64,000 nucleotides of DNA. Origin: Halarcobacter anaerophilus (GTDB taxonomy: Bacteria > Campylobacterota > Campylobacteria > Campylobacterales > Arcobacteraceae). This document shows, piece after piece, positions 36,191-45,593 of the stretch (positions are counted from its first letter, which is position 1; each line of letters opens with the position of its first letter). Both the position numbers and the translations under genes were made by a program. The notes beneath the pieces are model-generated. The model was given only the letters and a program-made list of their open reading frames with translations. It was not told where the DNA came from and ran no database searches. The stretch is taken from NCBI RefSeq assembly GCF_006459125.1, contig NZ_CP041070.1:496001-560000 (forward strand). Direction: 5' to 3'.

Positions 36191-36925
36191 TCAATCAAAC
36201 CATTTTAAATCATTTCTCAGCTTTACTACTTCTCCTACAATGATAATAGAGGGAGATACAGCATCTTTTGATTTTTGAACAATCGTTTCTAAAGTTCCTT
36301 CTATAACTTTTTGATTTTTTGTTGTTCCGTTTGAGATAATTGCACAAGGGTAATCTTTGGGTTTGCCTACTTTAAGAAGATTTGTAATGATTAATTCAAT
36401 ATTATGAAGCCCCATCAAAAATATAATTGTTTCATCTTCAATAAAAGAGTTCCAATTTATATCGGCAATATTTTCACTGGTTTTTCTATGCCCCGTAACT
36501 ACTCTAAAAGATGGAGTTATTCCTCTGTTTGTAACGGGAATTCCAGCATAAGCAGGAACTGAAATAGCAGAAGTTACTCCGGGAATAATTTCAAAAGCTA
36601 TGCCTCTTTTTTTTAGATATAAAGCCTCTTCTCCTCCTCTTCCGAAAACAAAAGGATCTCCGCCTTTAAGTCTTACTACTTTCTCATATTTTAAAGCATT
36701 TTGATAGATTATTTCATTTATTTCATCTTGAGGAACTCTGTGAAAGCCTTTCTCTTTTCCTACGAAAATAAGTTTTGCCTCTTTTTTTGCCTCTTTTAAA
36801 ATCTCGGAGTTGGCAAGTCTGTCATATATGATTACGTCTGCATTTTGAATAGCTTTTAATGCTTTTACGGTAAGAAGTTCAATATCTCCCGGACCTGCAC
36901 CTGTTAAATAAACTTTACTTTTCAT
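36191..36925 (-). CDS. cobA: Uroporphyrinogen-III C-methyltransferase
   Basis: The 244-residue enzyme transfers two methyl groups from SAM to uroporphyrinogen III, giving precorrin-2 for sirohaem or cobalamin. It has the family motifs GAGPGDIELLTVKAL at the start, RLKGGDPFVFGRGGEE (about 82-97) and IPGVTSAIS. The length indicates a stand-alone SUMT without the CysG dehydrogenase/ferrochelatase part. It is not in an obvious operon here. Confidence 0.92.
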   Translation of the reverse strand: MKSKVYLTGAGPGDIELLTVKALKAIQNADVIIYDRLANSEILKEAKKEAKLIFVGKEKGFHRVPQDEINEIIYQNALKYEKVVRLKGGDPFVFGRGGEEALYLKKRGIAFEIIPGVTSAISVPAYAGIPVTNRGITPSFRVVTGHRKTSENIADINWNSFIEDETIIFLMGLHNIELIITNLLKVGKPKDYPCAIISNGTTKNQKVIEGTLETIVQKSKDAVSPSIIIVGEVVKLRNDLKWFD

Positions 36926-37085
36926 TATTACTCTTTTTTTGCAAAAAGTATATCTAAAAAATTTTTTATATCTTTTAACTTTTAATCTAATTGTAAGACG
37001 AAATTTAAGTTTTAAATTACTTTGATATCCTCAAATTTAAGGTTAGTTATAATAAGCTAACAAAATTTTGAAAGGGGTAAGGTTA

Positions 37086-38048
37086 ATGTTAATTGACGGG
37101 CATGGAAGGAAAGTAGACTATTTACGAGTCTCTGTTACGGAAAGGTGTAATTTTAGATGCCAATACTGTATGCCTGAAAAACCGTTTTCTTGGGTTCCAA
37201 GAGAAGAACTTTTAACTTATGAAGAACTTTTTGAATTTATCAAAGTGGCTATTGATAAAGGAATAAACAAAGTTAGAGTTACAGGTGGCGAACCACTGTT
37301 AAGAGAGGGACTTGAAAACTTTATTAGAATGATTTCAGAGTATAAAGAGGGCTTGGATTTAGCTCTTACTACAAACGGATATCTTCTTCCTAAAGTAGCT
37401 CAAAAATTAGCTGATGCTGGTCTTAAAAGAATCAATATCTCATTGGATTCTTTAAAAGAAGAGGTTGCAGCTAAAATTGCGCAGAAAAATGTTCTTAAAA
37501 CAGTGTTAAAAGGTATTGAAGCAGCAAGAGTTGCAGGACTTAAAATAAAAATAAATTGTGTTCCTTTAAAAGGAATTAATGAGAGTGAAATTATTGATTT
37601 ATTAGAGTTTTGCAAAGAAAGAGGGTATGAAATAAGATTTATTGAATATATGGAAAACGACTATGCAAGCAAATATGCAAAAGGTCTTGATTCTGTAGAG
37701 ATACAAAATATAATCAAAGAAAAATATACCTTTAAAAAACTTGAGAGATGCGGTACTTCACCATCACAAGAGTATGAGTTAGAAGACGGTTATAAGTTTG
37801 GTATTATAGAACCGCACAAAGATGATTTTTGTTCAACTTGTAACAGAATAAGGTTAACGGCAAGCGGTGTTTTGATTCCTTGTTTATATTATGAGGATGC
37901 TCAAAGTATAAAAGAGGCAATTAAAGCCAAAGATATAAAAAAAGCAGTAGAGATTTTAAAAGATGTTTTAAAAAACAAACCGGAAAAAAATAGATGGACT
38001 GAGAATTCAGAGATTTCGGCAAGAGCTTTTTATGAGACGGGAGGATGA
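37086..38048 (+). CDS. moaA: GTP 3',8-cyclase MoaA (molybdenum cofactor biosynthesis)
   Basis: From the ATG at 37086 the protein has 320 residues and begins [14 protein letters not shown] like other MoaA proteins; the TTG at 37068 is less likely. It is a radical SAM enzyme that starts molybdopterin synthesis from GTP. The N-terminal cluster motif is CNFRCQYC, the SAM motif is TGGEPLLR, and the C-terminal cluster cysteines lie in FCSTCNRIR and IPCLYY. The essential terminal double glycine (YETGG) is present. It stands alone, convergent with the next gene one base away. Confidence 0.95.
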   Translation: MLIDGHGRKVDYLRVSVTERCNFRCQYCMPEKPFSWVPREELLTYEELFEFIKVAIDKGINKVRVTGGEPLLREGLENFIRMISEYKEGLDLALTTNGYLLPKVAQKLADAGLKRINISLDSLKEEVAAKIAQKNVLKTVLKGIEAARVAGLKIKINCVPLKGINESEIIDLLEFCKERGYEIRFIEYMENDYASKYAKGLDSVEIQNIIKEKYTFKKLERCGTSPSQEYELEDGYKFGIIEPHKDDFCSTCNRIRLTASGVLIPCLYYEDAQSIKEAIKAKDIKKAVEILKDVLKNKPEKNRWTENSEISARAFYETGG

Positions 38049-38861
38049 TTAAAATCCAATCTTCTGTCTCCCCATCTCTTTTAGCATTTTTAAATCTTCT
38101 TTTCTTTTTACTTTGTAAAATTCGACAAAATATCCAAAAGCGTTAGAACGAAGATAGATAAAGCTCTCTTTTTTATTTTCATTTCTTACTAAATATTCAT
38201 TATTGGCATTTTTTTCTACTATTTTATAATCTTTATATAATGATTCGATTTGAAGTCTCAAGGACAAAAACTCTTTTTTGTTTTTTGAAATAACTCCCAT
38301 ATAATAAGAATCTTTTTCTTCTTTTGTAAATTTTTGTTGTTGAAAAATATCAATATTCAACTCTTCTATAAGTTTTGAAAATTTTATATCTTGAGGATTT
38401 CCTAAACCGTTTTTAAGCATATATCTTGAAATATTTTCTGCTTTTTTTAAGCCAAAACTATATAAAAACCCGTCTGTTAATTCTATTTGGGAATCATCTT
38501 CTAAAATAAAAGTTACGGTAAATCTTGAATATATATTTCCTGTTAGATAGTTTACTTCGCTTTTTACCTCTTTTATACTGCTTTTATCTATATTCACCCT
38601 TTTTAGAAGTCTTTTATTATCAAAAAATTCCCAAGATACCTCTTTGTCGTTAATATTAAAATGAAGAGTTCTTTTTACGAATAGACAATAAAAAATTGAT
38701 ACTATTTCAAAAGAGCAAAGTGCTACAAAAACAATAAATAAAATTGTATAAATCAATTCATTTTTTAAGTGACCTTGGTACATAACCAAAGCAAAAAATC
38801 CAAAAGCTACCAGCATAAAAATTTTGTATGAAATGGCTCTTTGTAAAACATATATCTGCAT
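38049..38861 (-). CDS. Membrane protein of unknown function
   Basis: The 270-residue protein has two N-terminal membrane helices (about residues 12-30 and 37-62) and a cytoplasmic remainder. That remainder alternates strands and charged helices (for example VNIDKSSIKEVKSEVNYL and TVTFILEDDSQIELTDG), reminiscent of membrane-anchored PH-like domains. No enzyme motif is visible. It lies downstream of an ABC ATPase gene by about 45 bases and may be cotranscribed with it. I do not recognise the family. Confidence 0.65.
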   Translation of the reverse strand: MQIYVLQRAISYKIFMLVAFGFFALVMYQGHLKNELIYTILFIVFVALCSFEIVSIFYCLFVKRTLHFNINDKEVSWEFFDNKRLLKRVNIDKSSIKEVKSEVNYLTGNIYSRFTVTFILEDDSQIELTDGFLYSFGLKKAENISRYMLKNGLGNPQDIKFSKLIEELNIDIFQQQKFTKEEKDSYYMGVISKNKKEFLSLRLQIESLYKDYKIVEKNANNEYLVRNENKKESFIYLRSNAFGYFVEFYKVKRKEDLKMLKEMGRQKIGF

Positions 38862-38905
38862 AAATTAATTACCTTTATAAAATTAGAAGTCTAGCATTTT
38901 TATTA

Positions 38906-39700
38906 TTAGTTTATTGTTTTTACATAGTATCTTTGATTATCACAACCTAATTCAATTTTTGATTCAAATACTGTTGAAATATTCTCCGAATTTAAAATAT
39001 CTCTTTTTTTACCTTGTTTAAAAATCGTTTTATTGTAAACTAATGCAATATTGTCAATTTCGGGGAAAACCTCTTCAAAATGGTGCGTTACAAGTATAAT
39101 TGAAGAGTATTTGGATAGTTTTCTTATAACATTTAAAAAACTGCTCTGTGCTTTTATATCAAGACCTACTGTTGGTTCATCAAGAATAAAAGCTTTTGGT
39201 TTATGAACTAAAGCTCTTCCTATAACACAACGTCTTAACTGTCCCGTACTCATATGCTGAACTTTTTTGTCTTTTATCTCTGAAATTTCCAAAAATTCCA
39301 AAACTTCTAAAGCTCTTTCATGTTGCTCTTTGGTGAAATCTTGATGTTTAAAAATACCGATTGAACTGTAAAATCCGCTTAATACGACTTCATAAGCAGT
39401 TAAAAAATTTCCGTGTTCAGAAAAATAGTTATGCAAATCATTCGTAATAATTCCAAGATTTTTCTTTAAATCAAAAATACTCCATCTATCTTTCCCAAAA
39501 ATCTTTTTTTGGAATTTATATTTTGTATTTGGATATAAATCATTTGAGATAAGTTTTATAAAAGTAGATTTTCCGCTTCCGTTTTGTCCTAGGATTGCCC
39601 AATGCTCTCCTTGCTTTATCTCTATATTTATATTCTCCAAAACAGGTTTTACTTCATAACTTACATAAATATTTTTAAAATCTATAATTTTTTCATTCAT
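38906..39700 (-). CDS. ABC transporter ATP-binding protein (YlmA-like), partners not nearby
   Basis: The 264-residue ATPase has Walker A (GQNGSGKSTFIKLI), a slightly unusual signature (MSTGQLRRCVIGRAL instead of LSGGQ), Walker B (AFILDEPTVGLD) and the H-loop (VTHHFEEV). It resembles stand-alone ATPases of the YlmA/ModF type, whose transport role is unclear. No permease or binding protein gene is adjacent, unless the two-helix protein just downstream is involved. Confidence 0.8.
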   Translation of the reverse strand: MNEKIIDFKNIYVSYEVKPVLENINIEIKQGEHWAILGQNGSGKSTFIKLISNDLYPNTKYKFQKKIFGKDRWSIFDLKKNLGIITNDLHNYFSEHGNFLTAYEVVLSGFYSSIGIFKHQDFTKEQHERALEVLEFLEISEIKDKKVQHMSTGQLRRCVIGRALVHKPKAFILDEPTVGLDIKAQSSFLNVIRKLSKYSSIILVTHHFEEVFPEIDNIALVYNKTIFKQGKKRDILNSENISTVFESKIELGCDNQRYYVKTIN

Positions 39701-39812
39701 TTTAGTATAATACCTTTGCTAAATATTGTTAGCGTATTATATAGAAATATTGTTAGTTAAAGCTTTTCTTTTAAATTAGATCAATGCTTAAACGAAAATT
39801 AATATAACTTAG

Positions 39813-39818
39813 TATAAA
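39813..39818 (+). promoter_or_regulatory. Probable -10 element of rpsO
   Basis: TATAAA in CTTAGTATAAAATTCG gives a leader of roughly 50 bases before the rpsO ATG. Confidence 0.5.
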
Positions 39819-39827
39819 ATTCGCGTC

Positions 39828-39843
39828 CACTTAAGTTTAAGTG
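39828..39843 (+). promoter_or_regulatory. Hairpin in the rpsO leader
   Basis: CACTTAAGTTTAAGTG is a near-perfect inverted repeat in the short leader, followed by ACCTATTAGGAGGT, in which part of the Shine-Dalgarno sequence can pair with the preceding ACCT. S15 represses its own translation through leader structures in several bacteria; this could be such an element, but the sequence alone does not prove it. Confidence 0.35.
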
Positions 39844-39873
39844 AGATTAAATATACCTATTAGGAGGTCTATT

Positions 39874-40146
39874 ATGGCTTTAGATCAGGAAGTAAAAGCA
39901 AATATTATTGCGAAATACAGAAGAGATGAAAAAGATACAGGTTCTGCGGAAGTTCAAATTGCTGTTTTAAGTGAGCAAATCAAAGTTCTAACTGAGCATT
40001 TAAAAACAAACAAAAAAGATCACTCATCAAGACTTGGTCTTCTAAAAATGGTTGGTAAAAGAAAAAGACTTTTAGCATACCTTAGAAAAACTGATTATAC
40101 TAAATTTACTTCTTTAGTTGCAGATTTAGGAATTAGAGCTAAATAA
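39874..40146 (+). CDS. rpsO: 30S ribosomal protein S15
   Basis: The 90-residue protein is normal S15, which binds 16S rRNA early in small-subunit assembly. It contains [16 protein letters not shown] and the C-terminal [21 protein letters not shown]. The true start is the ATG at 39874 with AGGAGG seven bases upstream; an upstream in-frame GTG would add 11 unrelated residues. A strong terminator follows. Confidence 0.98.
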   Translation: MALDQEVKANIIAKYRRDEKDTGSAEVQIAVLSEQIKVLTEHLKTNKKDHSSRLGLLKMVGKRKRLLAYLRKTDYTKFTSLVADLGIRAK

Positions 40147-40167
40147 ATTTTATTTTTGCTTTTTCTA

Positions 40168-40202
40168 AAAAGGTTGCAAGATAACTTGCAACCTTTTTTT
40201 TT
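40168..40202 (+). terminator. Strong intrinsic terminator of rpsO
   Basis: A perfect 13-bp stem (AAAAGGTTGCAAG with its complement), loop ATAA, and an unbroken run of Ts lie 22 bases after the rpsO stop. Confidence 0.92.
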
Positions 40203-40289
40203 AATAAAGATTAAAATTAGTTGACAAAAATAAACGAAATTAATAATTGTTCTTGTAAAATAAATAAAAATTAAAAAGATTGGAAATAT

Positions 40290-40691
40290 ATGCTACTTAC
40301 AAAAAAGAGTGAATATGCCTTATTATCACTGATATCTATTGCTAAAAGTGATGCACCTAAAAATGTTGATGTATTATCTCGTGAGTTAAATATTCCTAAA
40401 TCTTTTTTGGCAAAAATTATGCAAAATCTTGCAAAAAACGATATTGTTAAATCACATAGGGGAGTAAACGGTGGATTTGTTCTTAAAAAACCCTATGACA
40501 AAATTACGATTTTAGAAATAACAACCGTTGCTGAAGAGAAAATTCCTTCTGTTTTTGAATGTTCTCCTTCGGTATCTTCTTGTCCGTCAGACTTGGCAAA
40601 TGCATGCAGTCTTTGGCCGGTATTAAACAATTTACAAGGTAGAATAAATGTCTTTTTAGAGGAACTCACTCTAAAGGATATTGCTTCATGA
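40290..40691 (+). CDS. Rrf2-family transcriptional regulator with iron-sulfur-type cysteines
   Basis: The 133-residue protein has the Rrf2 winged helix (KKSEYALLSLISIAK, LNIPKSFLAKIMQNLAK, SHRGVNGGFVL). It carries three cysteines at about residues 90-106 in the form CX6C and CX7C (ECSPSVSSCP, NACSLW). Such triads bind Fe-S clusters in IscR, NsrR and RsrR, so this protein may sense iron-sulfur status, nitric oxide or redox state. The spacing is not the exact IscR one. Its TGA overlaps the ATG of the following DHH gene, so the two are coupled. Confidence 0.88.
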   Translation: MLLTKKSEYALLSLISIAKSDAPKNVDVLSRELNIPKSFLAKIMQNLAKNDIVKSHRGVNGGFVLKKPYDKITILEITTVAEEKIPSVFECSPSVSSCPSDLANACSLWPVLNNLQGRINVFLEELTLKDIAS

Positions 40692-41737
40692 TTCTTTTTC
40701 ATTTATCTCATACGGATTTAGATGGATATTCTTGTCAACTTTTAACAAAAGAGTACTTTAAAAAGGGATTTTTCTATAATGCAAATTATGGATTAGAGGT
40801 TAAACTTAACCTTAAAAAAATAGTTTTTGATTTACAAGATTACAAAAATGAAGAGATTCTTTTTTTAATTACTGATTTGAATCTGACTTTACAAGAAGCA
40901 AAAGATTTAAATAAAAACATAAACGAATTGAATTCAAACGGGTTTAATATAAAACTTCAACTGCTTGACCACCATGCAACGGGGCAAAAAAGTTCGGAAA
41001 TGTTTGATTGGTATTTTCTTGATACTAAAAGATGTGCTACAAAAATCACATATGCATATTTAGATGAAACTTTTAATGCTTTTTCAAAAGAGGAGAAGCT
41101 CTGGATTGAACCTTTTGTTTTTGCCGTAAATGCGATTGATATCTGGGTTGATATTGAAACTTCAGGTTTTGAATTTGGAAAAGTTTTACTGACAATGGTT
41201 AGTCGTGTTAGGGAGATAAACGGAACTCTTTTCCCTGATTTAAACAGAGATTTTAGAATTTATCTTTTAAAAGAATCTTTAAAATATATAAATGAAGAGA
41301 ATGCAAATATAAAGCTAGACAATGAAATTCATTTTATGAAGAAAAATTTTCTAAGAGGTGAGGGCAAAGATGACACTATAGACAATCTTAGTGCCAAATA
41401 TTTAGTAAAATCATTGGAAAATCTAAAAGAAAAATTAACGGTTTTTTATAAAGGGCACAAAGGATTGTTAACTTACACTTTGGGTTCTATATCTATTCCT
41501 GCAAATGCTTTTTTAGTGGAAAATGAAGATTATGATTTTTTTATTGATATAAGCAGAAAAGGAAATACCTCTTTTAGAGCAGACGGAAAAGTTGATGTCT
41601 CTTTAATTGCCCAAAAACTAGCAGACGGGGGAGGACACCCCAACGCTGCCGGTTGTAGATTTGATGACTTTAAAGAGAGCATCGATTATAAAATTGTTAA
41701 AAAATTTATCCAAGATAAACTGGATTCTTTAGCATAA
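40688..41737 (+). CDS. DHH-family phosphoesterase
   Basis: The 349-residue protein has a DHH phosphoesterase domain: HTDLDGYSCQLL near the start, then ITDLN and LLDHHATG at about residue 95. The C-terminal DHHA1 domain has GGGHPNAAGCRF at about residue 317. These residues form the two-metal site of nanoRNase, pAp phosphatase and related enzymes. The likely substrate is a short oligonucleotide or a nucleotide phosphate; I cannot distinguish further. It overlaps the Rrf2 gene by four bases and the convergent carbonic anhydrase gene by nine. Confidence 0.85.
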   Translation: MILFHLSHTDLDGYSCQLLTKEYFKKGFFYNANYGLEVKLNLKKIVFDLQDYKNEEILFLITDLNLTLQEAKDLNKNINELNSNGFNIKLQLLDHHATGQKSSEMFDWYFLDTKRCATKITYAYLDETFNAFSKEEKLWIEPFVFAVNAIDIWVDIETSGFEFGKVLLTMVSRVREINGTLFPDLNRDFRIYLLKESLKYINEENANIKLDNEIHFMKKNFLRGEGKDDTIDNLSAKYLVKSLENLKEKLTVFYKGHKGLLTYTLGSISIPANAFLVENEDYDFFIDISRKGNTSFRADGKVDVSLIAQKLADGGGHPNAAGCRFDDFKESIDYKIVKKFIQDKLDSLA

Positions 41738-42364
41738 ATCTTCAAATTTTTTAGTTTGGGTGTTATAACACTCAATTGTTCCGTCTTCTATTTTATAATG
41801 CCAAGCATGAACATCAAGAGCATTCTCTTTTAATCTTTTTTTAACTTCGGGAAAAGTTAAAAGGTTTTCAAGCTGGTGAACAACAGATCTTTTTTCGGTT
41901 TCAGTATAAACTCTCTCTTTATTTGTTGAAAAATCAAACTCTTTTAATACCTCTTCTTTTGCTTTCATACCAAGTTGCAGCCACTTTTTCATATGTACTA
42001 AAGAGTTATTATCTTCTAAGTTTTGATATAAAGATCTGCATGCTCCGCAGTTTGAGTGGGCGCAAATAATAATATGTTTTACGTTAAGTACCGATATTGC
42101 AAACTCAATAGCCGCTGTTGTACCGTGAAAATCGTTATCATCTTTATATGGAGGAACAAAGTTCCCCACATTTCTTATAATAAACATATCTCCTGGTTTT
42201 GAAGAGATAATCATATCAGGGACAACTCTGCTATCGCTGCAACCTATAAATAAAATTTCTGGAGTCTGTCCTTTTTCCACAAGTGTTTTAAAATCGTTTT
42301 TATAATCTTTGAATTTTGTATTTCTAAAGAGTTTGTTTCCGGCTTTTAAATCTTCTATATTCAT
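41729..42364 (-). CDS. can: Beta-class carbonic anhydrase
   Basis: The 211-residue zinc enzyme interconverts CO2 and bicarbonate. The zinc ligands are visible in CSDSRVVP (Cys, with the Asp-Arg dyad) and HSNCGAC (His and Cys). It lies one base after accC on the same strand. Supplying bicarbonate to biotin carboxylase is a sensible functional link for the pair. Confidence 0.94.
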   Translation of the reverse strand: MNIEDLKAGNKLFRNTKFKDYKNDFKTLVEKGQTPEILFIGCSDSRVVPDMIISSKPGDMFIIRNVGNFVPPYKDDNDFHGTTAAIEFAISVLNVKHIIICAHSNCGACRSLYQNLEDNNSLVHMKKWLQLGMKAKEEVLKEFDFSTNKERVYTETEKRSVVHQLENLLTFPEVKKRLKENALDVHAWHYKIEDGTIECYNTQTKKFEDLC

Positions 42365-42365
42365 A

Positions 42366-43817
42366 TTAATTTCTCACTTTTAGATTTTTTGATTTAATAC
42401 TTTTTATAAACTGCATAATTTTTGACATTTTTTTCTCTTCATCTTTTAAGTGATCTTTTGCACCTAATTTGAATTTATCCATTTTGGTGTCTAAATAGCT
42501 CGTTGTAAGGTTTCCTTCTTTAAAATCTTCATCTCTTACAATCTCTCTGTGAAGTTCTATATTTGTAGGAAATCCTTCTAAAACAAACTCATCTAAAGCA
42601 CGTCTGGCTTTTTTTACTGTTCCTTCCCAATCTAATGCCCAAACAATAAGTTTCCCTATCATAGAATCGTAATTTGCAGGAACTTTATATCCTGTATAAG
42701 CAGCAGAGTCTAATCTAACACCTGGACCGTTTGGAGTTAAATATTTTTCAATTGTTCCGACTGACGGCATAAAGTTTTTTTGAGGATTCTCTGCATTTAT
42801 TCTAAACTCTATTGCATAACCTCTAAAATTAATCTCTTCTTGCATATATTTCATTTTATCGCCGTCTGCAATTTCTATCATTCTTTGAATAATATCAATA
42901 CCGCTTGTAATCTCAGTTACCGGGTGTTCTACTTGGACTCTTGTATTCATCTCTATAAAAAAGATATTATCATTTTCATCAACTAAAAATTCAACTGTTC
43001 CTACACTTTCATAACCTAATTTAAACATCGCTTTTGTTGCAATTCTATAAAGCTCTTTTCTAACTTCTTGATTTAATCTAGGTGAGGGTGAAATTTCAAT
43101 AACTTTTTGGTGTCTTCTTTGAATAGAACAGTCTCTTTCTCCTAAGTGAACTACGTTACCGTATTTATCTGCTATAATTTGTACTTCTATATGTCTTGGA
43201 TTTTCTACATATTTTTCAATAAAAACTTGACCGTTCCCAAAAAATTTCAAAGCTTCATTTGTAGCAGTATCAAACATAGAATCAAACTCTTTTTCTTGTC
43301 TTACGATTCTCATTCCTCTACCGCCTCCACCGAATGCAGCTTTAATAATAATAGGATAACCGATTTGTGAAGCTATTTTTTTTGCCTCTTTTTTATCTTC
43401 GATTGGCTCATTTGTACCTTCTAAAATTGGAACACCTACTTCTTTCATAGCAACTTTTGAAGCCATTTTATCTCCAAAGAGTGCTATGTGTTCAGGTTTT
43501 GGACCTATAAAAATAATTCCGTTTTCCTCACAAGCTTTTGCAAAATCCGCATTTTCACTTAAAAAACCGTATCCAGGGTGAATAGCATCACAATTTGCTT
43601 TTTTAGCCATTGAAATTATTGTCTCATAATTTAAATATGCTTGGATTACATCTCCTAGAATAGGATAACACTCATCGGCTTTTCTAACCCATAATCCTTC
43701 AACATCTGCTTCTGAAAAAATTGCTACACTCGTAATCTCTAACTCTTTACAGGCTCTAATTATTCTAAGAGCAATTTCCCCTCTGTTTGCTATTAATACT
43801 TTTGAAATTTTGTTCAT
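42366..43817 (-). CDS. accC: Biotin carboxylase subunit of acetyl-CoA carboxylase
   Basis: The 483-residue ATP-grasp enzyme carboxylates biotin on the carrier protein in the first step of fatty acid synthesis. It shows the N-terminal start KVLIANRGEIALRIIRACKE, the glycine-rich loop KAAFGGGGRGMRIV and the catalytic segment EMNTRVQVEHPVTE. It is slightly longer than E. coli AccC (about 450 residues) because of a Lys-rich tail. No accB gene is next to it, so a pyruvate-carboxylase-type alpha subunit is a minor alternative. It heads a two-gene unit with carbonic anhydrase. Confidence 0.92.
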   Translation of the reverse strand: MNKISKVLIANRGEIALRIIRACKELEITSVAIFSEADVEGLWVRKADECYPILGDVIQAYLNYETIISMAKKANCDAIHPGYGFLSENADFAKACEENGIIFIGPKPEHIALFGDKMASKVAMKEVGVPILEGTNEPIEDKKEAKKIASQIGYPIIIKAAFGGGGRGMRIVRQEKEFDSMFDTATNEALKFFGNGQVFIEKYVENPRHIEVQIIADKYGNVVHLGERDCSIQRRHQKVIEISPSPRLNQEVRKELYRIATKAMFKLGYESVGTVEFLVDENDNIFFIEMNTRVQVEHPVTEITSGIDIIQRMIEIADGDKMKYMQEEINFRGYAIEFRINAENPQKNFMPSVGTIEKYLTPNGPGVRLDSAAYTGYKVPANYDSMIGKLIVWALDWEGTVKKARRALDEFVLEGFPTNIELHREIVRDEDFKEGNLTTSYLDTKMDKFKLGAKDHLKDEEKKMSKIMQFIKSIKSKNLKVRN

Positions 43818-43966
43818 AAACTTTTACCTTCCCTAAGTTTTTCTTTTATTGTATGATTTAAAAAAGAAAAATTCTTTATCTTTTGTGCCAATTATTTTGT
43901 TTTTTAGTGTTTCAAAAATTGTTCTTTCGTGCTTAATATTTAGTCTATTTTTGGTAATATTATTTT

Positions 43967-44842
43967 ATGAGAAAAGAGACTTTGCAAAAAAGAGTAAAAA
44001 TAGCAAACGATATTATGTACTATATTTACACCCATATCGATACGCATATTGATTTAGAAGAGTTAAGTTATGATTTGGATATCAGTAAATACCATATGCA
44101 TAGAGTTTTTAAAGAAGAGTTCGGAAAAAACATATATGAAAATATAAAATCCATACGGCTTCAAAAAGCTGCAAATCTGCTTTTAACCAATAAACTCTCA
44201 ACAATATCGAATATAGCAAATTTATGCGGATACAGTTCTCACTCCTCTTTTATAAAAGCTTTTGAAAAAAGATTTGGAATGTCTCCCAAACAGTGGAGAA
44301 ACAGTGGATATAAAGAGTACTCTTTTAAAATTTTGCAACAATCAAAAAGGGCGATGAAATCAACCGCAGATTTTTCAAAACTCTCACCTACTATTGTAAA
44401 AATGCCTGAAATAGAGTGTTATTATATAAGAAACAGGGGTTATAACGTAAATGTAAAAGAGACTTGGCAGAAACTTCAGACTCTTATTTTAAATAATGAT
44501 ATAAAAAACTATAAACAAATAGCACTTTTGCATGACAATCCTACTACAACGCCTCTTACTGAGTGTCAATATATTGCTTGTATTCAAACCGATGAAAAAA
44601 AAGAGGTTTTATCTCAAAGAGTTCCCAAATTTAAAATCTCCAACGGAGTTTATGCAAAATTTGATTTAAAAGGGCAGCATGGGGATATGCTTAAATTTAT
44701 CCGTTGGGTTTATCATGAGTGGTTGGTTAACAGTGAATATGAAACAACGACAAAACCCTCTTATGCAGTTTATCATAAGAATAATTTTTTAAGTGAAGAT
44801 AATGTTTTTGAGATAAGTTTTTATGTTTCAATTAAATTTTGA
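43967..44842 (+). CDS. AraC-family regulator with GyrI-like ligand domain (copy 2)
   Basis: The 291-residue protein has an N-terminal AraC HTH pair (DISKYHMHRVFKEEFGKNIYEN, GYSSHSSFIKAFEKRFGMSP) and a C-terminal GyrI-like effector domain. It is a paralogue of the regulator at 15843-16682, with which it shares most of the first 110 residues. No transporter gene lies next to this copy, so its target is unknown. It is convergent with a two-component system one base away. Confidence 0.88.
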   Translation: MRKETLQKRVKIANDIMYYIYTHIDTHIDLEELSYDLDISKYHMHRVFKEEFGKNIYENIKSIRLQKAANLLLTNKLSTISNIANLCGYSSHSSFIKAFEKRFGMSPKQWRNSGYKEYSFKILQQSKRAMKSTADFSKLSPTIVKMPEIECYYIRNRGYNVNVKETWQKLQTLILNNDIKNYKQIALLHDNPTTTPLTECQYIACIQTDEKKEVLSQRVPKFKISNGVYAKFDLKGQHGDMLKFIRWVYHEWLVNSEYETTTKPSYAVYHKNNFLSEDNVFEISFYVSIKF

Positions 44843-44843
44843 T

Positions 44844-45593
44844 CTAATCAAACTCTATTTTATATCCTAATTTAGAGTATGAAAAAATCAGATTCTTATT
44901 TGTTTTTTGTCTTAGTCTGAAAAGCACACCTCTTAAAGCACCTTCTCCGACAACTTCGCCGTCATATAAATAGTCTTCAATTATTTTATTTGAAACAATA
45001 CCGCTTTTATGCTCTGTTAATATATCAATTAAATCAATCTCTTTTTTATTTAACTCAATCTCTTTTTTTTCCAAAAATAGTTTTTTATTTTTTTTATCAA
45101 AGATGTAACCGTATTTTAAGGGTATAAATCTTTTTTTTGTTTCATTCTCTTCATTAAATGTTTTTTCAAGAGCTTTTAGATGTTTTTGTTTAGTCTCAAG
45201 TTTATTTTCAAGCTCTTTTTTTATATCAAATTTTTTTAGTGCCAACTCTACGGCAGCTTTTAATTCCGCATCTTTAAAAGGTTTTATTATATAGCCGTAA
45301 GGCTCGTGTTTTAACGCTCTGTCTATTGTATTGTTTTTATCATTTGCTGTTAGAAAAATAAAAGGAATATTATACTCTTTAGCTATTTGTTCACTTAATT
45401 TTATTCCGTCTACATCTCCTTTTAATGTAATATCTAAAAGGACTAAATCACAACTGTTTTTTTCTAGTAATTTAATAGCTTTTTTTGAATTATTTGCAAT
45501 CCCTGTTACTTTGTATCCAAAATCAAAAAGAGCCTCTTTTATATCCAAAGCAGTTACTACTTCATCTTCTACAATTAAAATATTTTTTTTCAT
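44844..45593 (-). CDS. Response regulator with winged-helix output
   Basis: The 249-residue protein has a receiver (about 1-120; phosphoacceptor D54 in LVLLDITLKGDVDG, the LKGDxDG form typical of partners of HisKA_2 kinases) and a C-terminal transcriptional winged helix (about 170-249). It shares one base with the upstream kinase gene, so the pair is coupled. Targets are unknown. Confidence 0.86.
   Translation of the reverse strand: MKKNILIVEDEVVTALDIKEALFDFGYKVTGIANNSKKAIKLLEKNSCDLVLLDITLKGDVDGIKLSEQIAKEYNIPFIFLTANDKNNTIDRALKHEPYGYIIKPFKDAELKAAVELALKKFDIKKELENKLETKQKHLKALEKTFNEENETKKRFIPLKYGYIFDKKNKKLFLEKKEIELNKKEIDLIDILTEHKSGIVSNKIIEDYLYDGEVVGEGALRGVLFRLRQKTNKNLIFSYSKLGYKIEFD

Noticed and set aside
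43849-44052. 67-codon plus-strand frame before the second AraC/GyrI gene
   Set aside because: It overlaps the real AraC start in another frame and is low-complexity hydrophobic sequence from an AT-rich promoter region.
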